Shown piece after piece: positions 1-7,378 of a stretch of DNA of 20,706 bases. Position 1 is the stretch's first letter; the number at the start of each line of letters is the position of its first letter. Under the pieces are notes generated by a model. The model was not told where the DNA came from. It made no database searches and was given only the letters and a program-made list of their open reading frames with translations. Location: assembly GCA_035253645.1 (NCBI GenBank), contig DATFBW010000376.1, positions 1-20,706 on the forward strand, in the 5' to 3' direction. The DNA comes from DASYRX01 sp035253645. GTDB lineage: Bacteria; Gemmatimonadota; Gemmatimonadetes; Gemmatimonadales; Gemmatimonadaceae. The translations under genes and the position numbers were made by a program.

Positions 1-1326
1 AACGTTGAGGGTCGCGTTGCCTAACGCGGCCTGCCGCAAAAGGTTGGCCGCCTGGACGCCCCATTCGGCTTGCAGCGTATCGGCGCGTGTGCGCGCAGTG
101 TTCAACCACGCCGCGCGACGCGCGTGCACTGTGTCAAACAGGTCAATTGCTGCCTGACGCCACCGCGCGCGGATGCTGTCCGCGATCTGCGGCGTCGACC
201 AGGAGCGCTGCTCGCGATACCTGGTCAGTGGCTCGAGCGTCGCGACGAGGCTCGGCTCCCAGCGTTGAAGAAACGCGGCCAGAGAATCGGCGGGTCGTCG
301 GTGGTCCTGCATGTCGTACCCGACGAAGCGCAGAATACGGCCGGGATGCGCGGCGTTATACTGGCGCATCCACTCGACGAGGTCGCGCACTTCTTCCGTG
401 TTCCATACACGAAACATCGCGCGCATGACGTCGTCGGCGGCCCCGCTGCCACCCTGGACGTATCGATTGATCGTCTCGACAGCGAGCTGGTTTGCCTCGA
501 TCGCGAACACAGTGAAGTCGTGTTTCCTAACGAGGTACTCCAGGATTCGATGCTTGACGAGGAAGAACTCGCGTGTTCCGTGCGTCGATTCGCCGAGGGC
601 GACGACACGCGCACCGGCAGTAATGGACGCAAAGCGGCTCAGGTCGGAATCGTCAGACACAAGCCCGCCGGCTGGCACAACTGTGCGCAATGGCGTCGCG
701 AGTATCGCAAGGAAGCGCAACTCCGCAGGCGACGGATCGACGCCCGTCGGAAAACTATGCACGCGTGCGCCGTCGACGGTCAGCTCGAACCCGTCGAACC
801 ACGCGGTCCCCGAACCTTCCAGGCCGGCGGTAATCACAAGAGAATGCGCCGAGACCGGCACGTCGATACCTAACGAGTAGGTCGTCCATTGGGGCGGTTG
901 CGTGGGGCCGGTCGCCGCGGTGTCCGCGTCGACAACGCGGCTTTCACCCCAACCCTCGAGCGTCGCGAACGCTTTACCAGTGAGCGCCGCGCTGCGCATC
1001 CGCGCGCGAAGAGTCACATGCTTCCCGTGCGCAAACTTGGCGGGGACCTGAAGAACAATGGTCTGAGGTGCTTGCGAAGACCCGTTCGCGGGGGCCAGGT
1101 GGACTTTCAGACTCCGCGTTCCCGAGATCCGGACCACTGAATCGAGAGTGAACGTTGCGGCCGGCCCGCTCGCGAATGGCGACCAGCCGTGCGACCAGCC
1201 CCATGGTCTCTCGGCGCTAGCCACGCTGGCGAGCTCGAAGTCGAGGTTGAGCGGACGTTGCGCGCCGACCCCGGAGCCTAACGTGAGCGTTGCGATGTTG
1301 AGAATGACTGCAGCGGCCGATTTCAG
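1..1326 (-). CDS. Secreted erythromycin-esterase-like hydrolase, partial (C-terminus beyond left edge)
   Basis: An uninterrupted reading frame of 442 codons runs from 1326 off the left edge. Residues 1-22 form a signal peptide (K2, hydrophobic stretch, GVGA-Q). Residues about 24-225 look like a beta-sandwich accessory domain ending in a WFDGFEL-type strand. From about residue 240 the erythromycin esterase (EreA/EreB, PF05139) core begins, with LGESTHGTREF, whose His (about 248) matches the family general base, then FAIEANQ, and FVGYDMQDH further on. Family members hydrolyse ester or lactone bonds, but most environmental homologues have unknown substrates. The frame is closed upstream by TAG at 1336-1338, and the only start that keeps the signal peptide is CTG at 1324-1326. 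It is divergent from a gene of the same superfamily. Family is confident; macrolide activity is not implied. Confidence 0.85.
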   Translation of the reverse strand, partial: MKSAAAVILNIATLTLGSGVGAQRPLNLDFELASVASAERPWGWSHGWSPFASGPAATFTLDSVVRISGTRSLKVHLAPANGSSQAPQTIVLQVPAKFAHGKHVTLRARMRSAALTGKAFATLEGWGESRVVDADTAATGPTQPPQWTTYSLGIDVPVSAHSLVITAGLEGSGTAWFDGFELTVDGARVHSFPTGVDPSPAELRFLAILATPLRTVVPAGGLVSDDSDLSRFASITAGARVVALGESTHGTREFFLVKHRILEYLVRKHDFTVFAIEANQLAVETINRYVQGGSGAADDVMRAMFRVWNTEEVRDLVEWMRQYNAAHPGRILRFVGYDMQDHRRPADSLAAFLQRWEPSLVATLEPLTRYREQRSWSTPQIADSIRARWRQAAIDLFDTVHARRAAWLNTARTRADTLQAEWGVQAANLLRQAALGNATLNV

Positions 1327-1337
1327 GCGCGCCTCCT
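1324..1337 (-). promoter_or_regulatory. Shine-Dalgarno plus apparent CTG start codon
   Basis: On the minus strand a perfect AGGAGG (1332-1337) lies five bases before CTG (1324-1326). An in-frame TAG (1336-1338) overlaps the Shine-Dalgarno, so the protein cannot begin further upstream. The next in-frame GTG is codon 35, beyond the signal peptide. The simplest reading is initiation at CTG. A sequencing error or an ATG-to-CTG mutation lowering expression are the alternatives. Confidence 0.6.
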
Positions 1338-1425
1338 AGCGGCGGTACCGTGAGTTTCGCCCCCGTGCGCGCCGCTGTCGATTGGCCGCGATGTTTTCTG
1401 ACACTTTGCGCGCCAAGTCCCCAGT

Positions 1426-2703
1426 ATGTTATGCCTCATGCGAGCCCGTCGATCGATCGTTGTGACGCTCTCCCTCACCCTTGCCGTGCGCGCCGAGGGG
1501 CAGGATACGGCGCTGACCCGGATCCTCGTCGCCAACCGTCACCCAATACGAATCGTCGATGGGCTCCTGGCCGATCGGGGAGGGCGGCTTCTCGTGGAGG
1601 AAGGAAAAGCGGCGCGCTTCTTCCTCGTGGGTGAAGAGCATGGGGTGAAGGAGATCCCTGCGGTCGTGCAGGCATTGCTGAGCGAGCTGCGGCCGGCCGG
1701 CTACAACACCTTCGCGATCGAAGTGAGTCCGCTGCAGGGTGCGCGGCTGGATGCCCTAACGAGCAGTCGGCGCATGCGCGACGGGCTCGACACGCTGCTT
1801 TCCTCCTGGTTCACCACGGTACCGTTCTACTCCATTGCAGAGGAGCGCGCCATGCTCGCATCGGCGATGGCACCAGACGGTGCGCGCCCTGCGATGCGCA
1901 TCTGGGGCTTGGATTACGACGTTTCGGCCGACCGCTTCTTTCTGCGGGAGCTCGAGACGCTTGTGCCGGCAGCGGGGAAGGCTGCCGTTAGGCGCGCGCG
2001 CGACCTGGCCGATAGCGGCTTCGCAGCGCTGAGCGGGAAAGGCAATCCAGCAGGGCTGTTCGCCTGGTCGGCACCGGATTCGATCTTCGCAGCTCTCCGC
2101 GCCGCGTTAGGCGCGCGGCCCGCTTCCAGAGCGCGAGCGATTGTCGACCTCTTCGAGCGCACGGCGCGGATCAACCGTCTCTTCCTCTCGGGACGAGGCT
2201 ATGAGTCGAACCTCATGCGTTCCGCGTTCCTGCGCGAGAACTTCCACAAGGCGCTCGCTGCGGCGGAGACTCGCGGGGAGAAGCCGCGCGTTCTGTTCAA
2301 GTTTGGCGGAAGTCACATGATGCGCGGGTGGAACTACACGCATACCCTCGACATCGGTACCGCAGCGTCGATCGTCGCCGACTCGCGTGGGGAACGCGCC
2401 TTCAACGTGCTCATGTTAGGCGGACCGGGGACCAAATCCACGCGCATGAACATCGTAAAGCTGCAATATGAGCCGGTCGGCACCGCGGAGATCGACGACC
2501 CACAAACCGCATGGCTCAAGCCCGCCCTCGCGGATAGCGGGTGGTCGTTGTTCGACATGCGGGCCGTGCGCACGGCGTATCTGAGGCGCCGCGTGCAGCA
2601 GCTCTCTCCTGTGCAGGATCGGTTTTTGATGGCGTACGATGCGATCGTGGTGCTGACGGGGAGCTCGCCGGCGACGCCGTTACCGTTAGGTCATCGTGAC
2701 TAA
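1426..2703 (+). CDS. Secreted EreA/ChaN-like fold protein, function unknown
   Basis: A protein of 425 residues (421 if translation starts at the in-frame ATG at 1438, which gives a more typical signal peptide beginning MRARRSIVV and ending near AEGQ). No clear Shine-Dalgarno precedes either ATG. Residues 65-78 read FFLVGEEHGVKEIP, resembling the first active-site block of the erythromycin esterase/ChaN/TIKI superfamily (Glu and His of GExxHG, here GEEHG), followed by FAIEVSPLQG and, near residue 295, KFGGSHMMRG with a second conserved-looking His. I infer a periplasmic or secreted hydrolase-like enzyme. It is transcribed away from the left-hand gene of the same fold, so the two may share a control region at 1327-1425. 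Substrate unknown; haem-binding ChaN-like activity is another possibility. Confidence 0.75.
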   Translation: MLCLMRARRSIVVTLSLTLAVRAEGQDTALTRILVANRHPIRIVDGLLADRGGRLLVEEGKAARFFLVGEEHGVKEIPAVVQALLSELRPAGYNTFAIEVSPLQGARLDALTSSRRMRDGLDTLLSSWFTTVPFYSIAEERAMLASAMAPDGARPAMRIWGLDYDVSADRFFLRELETLVPAAGKAAVRRARDLADSGFAALSGKGNPAGLFAWSAPDSIFAALRAALGARPASRARAIVDLFERTARINRLFLSGRGYESNLMRSAFLRENFHKALAAAETRGEKPRVLFKFGGSHMMRGWNYTHTLDIGTAASIVADSRGERAFNVLMLGGPGTKSTRMNIVKLQYEPVGTAEIDDPQTAWLKPALADSGWSLFDMRAVRTAYLRRRVQQLSPVQDRFLMAYDAIVVLTGSSPATPLPLGHRD

Positions 2704-2723
2704 CTTCAAAGCAGAAAATACGG

Positions 2724-2765
2724 CAGCTTCCAGTTCTCAGTCACAAGTAAACAGTTGCCAGTTTC
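2724..2765. repeat. Degenerate tandem heptamers (CAGTTNN type)
   Basis: Six consecutive 7-bp units in register: CAGCTTC, CAGTTCT, CAGTCAC, AAGTAAA, CAGTTGC, CAGTTTC. They fill much of the gap between two convergent genes (2704-2816), are visibly AT-richer than their surroundings, and encode nothing I can support. No hairpin followed by a T-run is present, so I do not call a terminator here. Confidence 0.6.
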
Positions 2766-2816
2766 ACTGAGCCAATGGGAACTGTTGGACACGTAACTTG
2801 CGTTGGGCAAGGGTTG

Positions 2817-4004
2817 CTACTGTCGCGTCACTCCTCGCAGGATACGGTCCACTACTCGCGCGCGCGGCAACCCGGGCCGTCCCGGCAGGATATTCCAGCC
2901 GTTGAAGACGATTATGAGATCGAGCTCCGGTACCGCCATGGGGATTTGCCCACCGAATCCGGACCCCGCCCAGAGGAACCGCGTCGTATCCGTGGGATTC
3001 GGATACAGCCACCACTTGAGCCCATAACTCGGCGCGTTAGGCGCCGGGGCAACGCGCACGGCCGGTGTGACGGATAGCTTCACCCACTCGGGCGAGAGGA
3101 TTTGCTTTCCGTTCCAGGAGCCGTTCTTGAGGAACAGATACCAGATGCGCGCGAGGTCACGCGCCTCGAGATAGAGACCGCCCTCGGTATCGACGACGCC
3201 CATCGGCGTGCGCTTCCAGAACCAGCGCTCGATGCCTAACGGGCCGAAGAGGTGCTGCGCGGCATACTCTTCGATGTCGGTGCCGGTCGCCTTGAAGAAG
3301 ATCTGCGCGAGCAGCTCCGATTCGCCGCTGGAGTAGTTGAACTGCGCCCCCGGCTCGCGCGCCATCGGCCTGTCGATCGTAAACTGCACCCAGTCGTAGC
3401 TCGCCTCCATGTTGACGGCGGCGTTGTTCGGGTCGACGTACGGCAGGTTCTCGTTCCAATCGAAACCGCCGGTCATGGTGAGCAGATGCTTGATCGTGAT
3501 GCGGCGCTTGCGGTCGTCGATGTTCTTGACTTTGGTCGTGTCGAAAAACGAGAGGACGCGCGTGTCGAGGCTCGGGAAGTCGCCGCGCGTGACCGCGGTG
3601 CCGATGACGACGGAGGTGATCGTTTTCGTAACGGACTGCAGCGTGTGCAGATCGCCGCGCCTGTAATGCGGATGCCACCACGGGTGGTAGTAGTTATACA
3701 TCCCCGTTAGGTGGTGCGGATTGAGCGGACTCGTGACGCGCGCCGAGTCGCGATAGGCGCGATCGTAGTCTTGTTTGTAGCTCTTGTCGTAGACGACCTT
3801 GCCGCCGCGGATGACGAGGAAGCGGTCGATGTATCCGTAACGGCCCGCAGTAATCTCGGAATCGATGCTATCGAGAACCGCGACGCTGATGCCTGACGAG
3901 CGCGGATCAGCGGTCGGCCAAGTACGCCCCGGATAGGCAGACTGTTGGGCGCCAGTCTGCGCGGCGGTGAAACAAACAACAGCGAAGGCGAGACGTGCGT
4001 TCAC
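2817..4004 (-). CDS. Secreted serine hydrolase of the beta-lactamase/PBP fold
   Basis: A 395-residue protein from GTG at 4004, chosen because GGAG lies five bases upstream and the product then starts with a clean signal peptide (NARLAFAVVCFTAAQTGAQ). Upstream ATGs at 4058 and 4052 would add a charged extension in front of it. The beta-lactamase-family domain (PF00144) shows the SxxK nucleophile motif SVTK (S124, K127), HLLTMTGGFDW typical of EstB/class-C-like esterases, and YSS (224-226) in the position of the usual YxN. A late WAGSGFGGQ replaces the KTG/HTG box. Members include class C beta-lactamases, D-aminopeptidases and esterases. The substituted boxes fit an esterase or peptidase better than a true beta-lactamase. 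Extracytoplasmic location is inferred from the signal peptide. Confidence 0.85.
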   Translation of the reverse strand: MNARLAFAVVCFTAAQTGAQQSAYPGRTWPTADPRSSGISVAVLDSIDSEITAGRYGYIDRFLVIRGGKVVYDKSYKQDYDRAYRDSARVTSPLNPHHLTGMYNYYHPWWHPHYRRGDLHTLQSVTKTITSVVIGTAVTRGDFPSLDTRVLSFFDTTKVKNIDDRKRRITIKHLLTMTGGFDWNENLPYVDPNNAAVNMEASYDWVQFTIDRPMAREPGAQFNYSSGESELLAQIFFKATGTDIEEYAAQHLFGPLGIERWFWKRTPMGVVDTEGGLYLEARDLARIWYLFLKNGSWNGKQILSPEWVKLSVTPAVRVAPAPNAPSYGLKWWLYPNPTDTTRFLWAGSGFGGQIPMAVPELDLIIVFNGWNILPGRPGLPRARVVDRILRGVTRQ

Positions 4005-4102
4005 AGAGGCTCCGCGAAAGTGGGCTTGCGCCCCAGATGGTGCCGGAAACATGCGCATGCGCCAGGCCGCTGACCAGAAGCGGCGCTCGCGCCGCGCGTT
4101 AG

Positions 4103-4447
4103 AGGCGCGTTAGGCGTGCGTCTGCCACTGGCGAGCTACACCTGTACGCCCGAGACTTCAGCCATGCGACTCGAGCCTTTGCTGCGCGCGCATTCATTCA
4201 ACCTGCGGGCGATCCTGCGCCGGGAGAATACGTCGCGATCACTGTGCGTGGAGGGACGGACTACGGACCAGATGACCGCTGGCCAGGCGGCGACTCGCGC
4301 GGGCGCATGCGACGGTTGGACGATCGTCTCGCGGAGGCAGGTGTTGTCTTCGCCTATATCCAGAAGCTGCCCGCCGAAGGGAGTTTGACGGTTTTTCTGC
4401 GCCGGCGCGGGCCGCTCGAAGATGCGCCGGCTCCGCCGCACGTTTGA
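4103..4447 (+). pseudogene. Coding-like stretch without a credible start (gene remnant or small hypothetical)
   Basis: The frame is open from after TAG at 4100-4102 to TGA at 4445-4447 and reads as plausible protein, for example HLYARDFSHATRAFAARAF, then GEYVAITVRGGTDYG, then LAEAGVVFAYIQKLPAEG. No ATG, GTG or TTG is available before GTG at 4244. Starting there gives 67 residues and cuts the coding-like region in half. I recognise no family. The overlapping frames in the same stretch have compositions typical of shadows. It may be a 5'-truncated gene or a start lost by indel. It and the palindrome at 4488-4515 are the only structure I see in the 4005-4526 gap. Confidence 0.35.
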
Positions 4448-4487
4448 TCCGCTGGCACGGGGTGCCCCTTGCGCGCGGTCGAACTAT

Positions 4488-4515
4488 CCGTTAGTACTTA
4501 CGTAATCAGTTACGG
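4488..4515. promoter_or_regulatory. Imperfect 28-bp palindrome, candidate autoregulatory operator
   Basis: The segment is symmetric around TTACGTAA (4498-4505), with CCGT and ACGG at its two ends and 20 of 28 positions matching their reverse complement. It sits 12 bases before the GTG start at 4527 and overlaps the GGAG ribosome-binding site (4514-4517). MarR-family dimers usually bind 16-20 bp palindromes near their own promoters, so this is a natural candidate for autoregulation by the downstream gene. Binding is inference. Confidence 0.45.
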
Positions 4516-4526
4516 AGTTTTTCGGC

Positions 4527-6002
4527 GTGGATTATATCGGCCAACTTGGAGCCCTCGTCCTGGATCACCGCTTCCGCCGCTTAACGGAGCACTTCCTGCG
4601 TGTGGGCGAAGAATGCTACGCGGAGCTACAGTTGCCATTCCGGGCGCGCTGGGCGAGCACTTTCCTTCTTCTCGAAGGATCCGGCCCCTTGGGCATCACG
4701 GAGATCGCGGACGCGCTCAAGCTGACGCATCCAGCGGTCATTGGGATCACAGATGAGATGCGCGAGAGTGGCATCGTGTCTTCGTCGCGTGATCGCGACG
4801 ACGGGAGACGGCGCGCCATAGCGCTCACCGCAAAGGGGCGAAGTCTGTCCAAAAAACTCCACGCGCTGTGGTCCGCGATGTCACAAGCGCAGCGTCACGT
4901 CTTCGCTGAGGCTGAATGCGACATCCTCGCCGTTCTCGACCGAGTTGACGCGAGGCTGGCAGAGCGCCCGCTGAGCGACGACATCCTGCGTCGCGTGCGT
5001 GGGTCCGTGCGTGGCAAGACGCGCGTTATCGCGGCTGCCACGGCCCTTTTGCTCGCGGTATCAACGGCGCGGCCGGCGGTGCTCGAGGCTCAACCAACTG
5101 TCGACGCCAATGTCCGTGCGGCGGTCGTGCGAGCAATCGCTGACTCTCTGGTCGGAGGATACATCTACGAGGATCGCGCGCGCGTGATCGCGGAGAGTCT
5201 GTCGATTGCGCTGGGCGCCGGCGCATTCAACGATGTGCACCAGCCGTTCGCGTTAGGCGTCCGCTTGACCGAATTTCTGCGCCGGTTGGCGAACGACAAA
5301 CACTTGAGCGTGGGATACAGTGCTGCGGCTCCCGACGGAGCGCCTGCGCGGGTGCGCGTGCGGCGGCCGGCCGGTGGCGAGAGCGCGGCGGCCGCTGAAA
5401 CGCACGGGCTCGAGAACATCGCGATCCTCCCTGGCAACATCGGCTACGTCGACATCTGGACATTCTCGGGCGATCCAGCGGCCGCGCAGCGCGTCGATTC
5501 CATGATGGCGGCGTTCGCCAACGTCAGCGCGCTCGTGATCGATCTGCGGCGGAACATCGGCGGTGGGCCGGAGGTCATCCGGCACTTGTCGACATATTTC
5601 TTTGACAAGCGCACGCACCTCGTCAGCTCCATCATGCGCGGGATGCCGGCGCCGCAGGAGCGCTGGACGCTCGAACACGTGCCGCACAAGCGCCTAACGA
5701 GCGTGCCTGTCTATCTCCTCACGAGCCGCCGCACGATTTCAGCTGGGGAATCCTTCGTCTTCGGACTCAAGACAGCCGGCCGCGTCACGGTCGTGGGCGA
5801 GCGCACCGCGGGTGGGGGCCACTTCGGCCGCATCATTCCACTCGTCGCGGGCTACACGATGTTCCTGCCTGTTGGGCGCACCTACGACCCCCGATCAAAT
5901 CAGGGCTGGGAAGCGCAAGGCATCGTTCCCGATGTCGAGGTCAATCAGGAGGACGCATTGGAGCGAGCGCTCGAGTTAATCAGGAACCGAGCGGTTCGTT
6001 AA
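4527..6002 (+). CDS. MarR-type HTH / membrane segment / S41 peptidase fusion
   Basis: One 491-residue frame from GTG at 4527, with GGAG nine bases upstream. Residues about 1-150 are a MarR-family winged helix: recognition region LGITEIADALKLTHPAVIG (55-73) and wing DRDDGRRRAIALTAKG (89-104). A basic stretch (RRVRGSVRGKTR, 155-166) precedes one hydrophobic segment (about 167-181). From about 195 to the end is an S41 (CtpA/IRBP-type) peptidase domain with DKHLSVGY, VIDLRRNIGG (337-346) and TISAGESF, whose S405 is the expected nucleophile. The charge pattern predicts the N-terminus in the cytoplasm and the protease outside. An internal GTG (codon 161, at 5007) would give a normal secreted S41 enzyme with a signal peptide, but no good ribosome-binding site precedes it. 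It could therefore be a tethered regulator, a cleaved dual product, or a fusion of two ancestral neighbouring genes. Confidence 0.85.
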   Translation: MDYIGQLGALVLDHRFRRLTEHFLRVGEECYAELQLPFRARWASTFLLLEGSGPLGITEIADALKLTHPAVIGITDEMRESGIVSSSRDRDDGRRRAIALTAKGRSLSKKLHALWSAMSQAQRHVFAEAECDILAVLDRVDARLAERPLSDDILRRVRGSVRGKTRVIAAATALLLAVSTARPAVLEAQPTVDANVRAAVVRAIADSLVGGYIYEDRARVIAESLSIALGAGAFNDVHQPFALGVRLTEFLRRLANDKHLSVGYSAAAPDGAPARVRVRRPAGGESAAAAETHGLENIAILPGNIGYVDIWTFSGDPAAAQRVDSMMAAFANVSALVIDLRRNIGGGPEVIRHLSTYFFDKRTHLVSSIMRGMPAPQERWTLEHVPHKRLTSVPVYLLTSRRTISAGESFVFGLKTAGRVTVVGERTAGGGHFGRIIPLVAGYTMFLPVGRTYDPRSNQGWEAQGIVPDVEVNQEDALERALELIRNRAVR

Positions 6003-6016
6003 CTCGTCTGGCCGGT

Positions 6017-7378
6017 CTACTCGCGCCTCGCGTATTGATCGAGACCGAGTCCTAACGAGATAGTGGCGAGCACGACGACCGCGGACGTATAAAAAGGTAC
6101 CCCCACGCCGAGCCTGTCGAATGCAAAACCGGCCCATAATGGTGCCACGACGCGCGCGAGCCCCCCGAACGTCTGTTGCACCCCCATGTACAAACCACGC
6201 TCGTGACTCCCGATCACACGCGACAGGAGGCCTGTCACACACGGGAACGTGAACGCCGTGCCTAGCGGGATGAGCGCGACGAAGAAAGCGAGACCCAGCA
6301 GGTTGGACGACAGCGGCATTCCTCCCAGCCCAACAGCCAGCAGCACCATCCCGAACCGCGACAAACGCGCCTCGCCGAACCTGTCCACCGCCTTGCCTAA
6401 CAAGAGAACGCGCGTGAAGACCGAGATCGCGCCCACGTACATGAAGAAGTACCCGATGGTCTTCTCGGTCACCTGAAAGCGATAGGCGAGAAACAACGCC
6501 AGCACTGCCGTTACGCCATTAAACGCACCCATCGTAATCGCGTATATCCAGATCAGACGCGAGGCCGGTTCCCCTGAATGCGAAATCACCCGCCTCAGGG
6601 CCTGCCGCGACGTCTTGCGCTCGGCGTGCGGATGATGGGCATCACGTGATTCAGGAAGGAATTTCCACGCGAACGCGGCCGCGGACGCGCACATGAGCGC
6701 CGCGACGATGCCGGGCATGGCATGGCCCACCGGCGTAGGCATACCGCTTTCGATGCCCGCCGAACCCATCGTCACGGCGAACGCGCCGACAACGGGACCT
6801 AACGCGACACCGAGATTCGTCGCCGCCGAGAGCCAGCCGAGACTCCGTGCGCGCTGCGAGGGCTCCACAGAGTCCGCCACGTACGCCTGAATCACGCCGA
6901 CCGTACCACCGCCGGCGCCCTGCACGATCCGTGACAGCAGCAGCAGCCAGAGTGAATTGGCGAAGCCAAAGACCAGATAAGCCACCGCCGAGGAGGCTAA
7001 CGCGACGAGCAGAGCAGGGCGCCGTCCGAACTTGTCGGAGAACCTCCCCCAGATCGGTGCGCTCACGAGCTGCGCAACTGTAAACGCGCTCACCATGATC
7101 GCCGTGATGAGCCCGATCCCCATGTTAATCGACTTCCCGAAGACCACGACATACATGCCATCGCCGCCCAGCCGCTGCACATAAAACGGCAGCAACGGGA
7201 TCACCATCAGCACGCCAACCATGTCCAGGAAAGCCGTGCCCATGAGCGCGAACAACTTGGCGGGAATCTTCTTCACTTCGCGGGCCAGCGTGTACACGAG
7301 CCCGATGGCTATCACGCCGATGCCGACGCGCACGGCGGGCGACTCGAGCACGCGGCCGATATCGACCTGCAGCATCAT
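6017..7378 (-). CDS. MFS transporter (TetA-like DHA1 group)
   Basis: A 453-residue integral membrane protein from ATG at 7378, which overlaps the TGA of the upstream permease (ATGA junction); a second ATG follows at once. The loop motif GRFSDKFGRRPALL between TM2 and TM3 and a long polar central loop (about PESRDAHHPHAERKTSRQ) are standard for the 12-TM DHA1/TetA group of H+-coupled exporters. An additional hydrophobic segment (VGIGVIAIGLVYTLA) precedes canonical TM1, which is unusual. It is the last gene of the minus-strand run, directly coupled to a nucleoside-type ABC importer, so it may export or exchange a related metabolite. Drug resistance cannot be inferred. Its stop lies 14 bp from that of the convergent MarR-S41 fusion. 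Confidence 0.85.
   Translation of the reverse strand: MMLQVDIGRVLESPAVRVGIGVIAIGLVYTLAREVKKIPAKLFALMGTAFLDMVGVLMVIPLLPFYVQRLGGDGMYVVVFGKSINMGIGLITAIMVSAFTVAQLVSAPIWGRFSDKFGRRPALLVALASSAVAYLVFGFANSLWLLLLSRIVQGAGGGTVGVIQAYVADSVEPSQRARSLGWLSAATNLGVALGPVVGAFAVTMGSAGIESGMPTPVGHAMPGIVAALMCASAAAFAWKFLPESRDAHHPHAERKTSRQALRRVISHSGEPASRLIWIYAITMGAFNGVTAVLALFLAYRFQVTEKTIGYFFMYVGAISVFTRVLLLGKAVDRFGEARLSRFGMVLLAVGLGGMPLSSNLLGLAFFVALIPLGTAFTFPCVTGLLSRVIGSHERGLYMGVQQTFGGLARVVAPLWAGFAFDRLGVGVPFYTSAVVVLATISLGLGLDQYARRE

Noticed and set aside
70..880. Long plus-strand open frames across 70-880
   Set aside because: They are antisense to the erythromycin-esterase-like gene, which has clear family motifs on the minus strand; the plus-strand translations are Arg-rich and motif-free.
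2817..4004. Calling the serine hydrolase a beta-lactamase
   Set aside because: SxxK is present, but YSS replaces YxN and no KTG/HTG box is seen; esterase or peptidase activity is at least as likely.
6003..6016. Bidirectional terminator between the convergent MarR-S41 and MFS genes
   Set aside because: The gap is 14 bp with no hairpin or T-run; the genes may terminate inside each other or by another mechanism.
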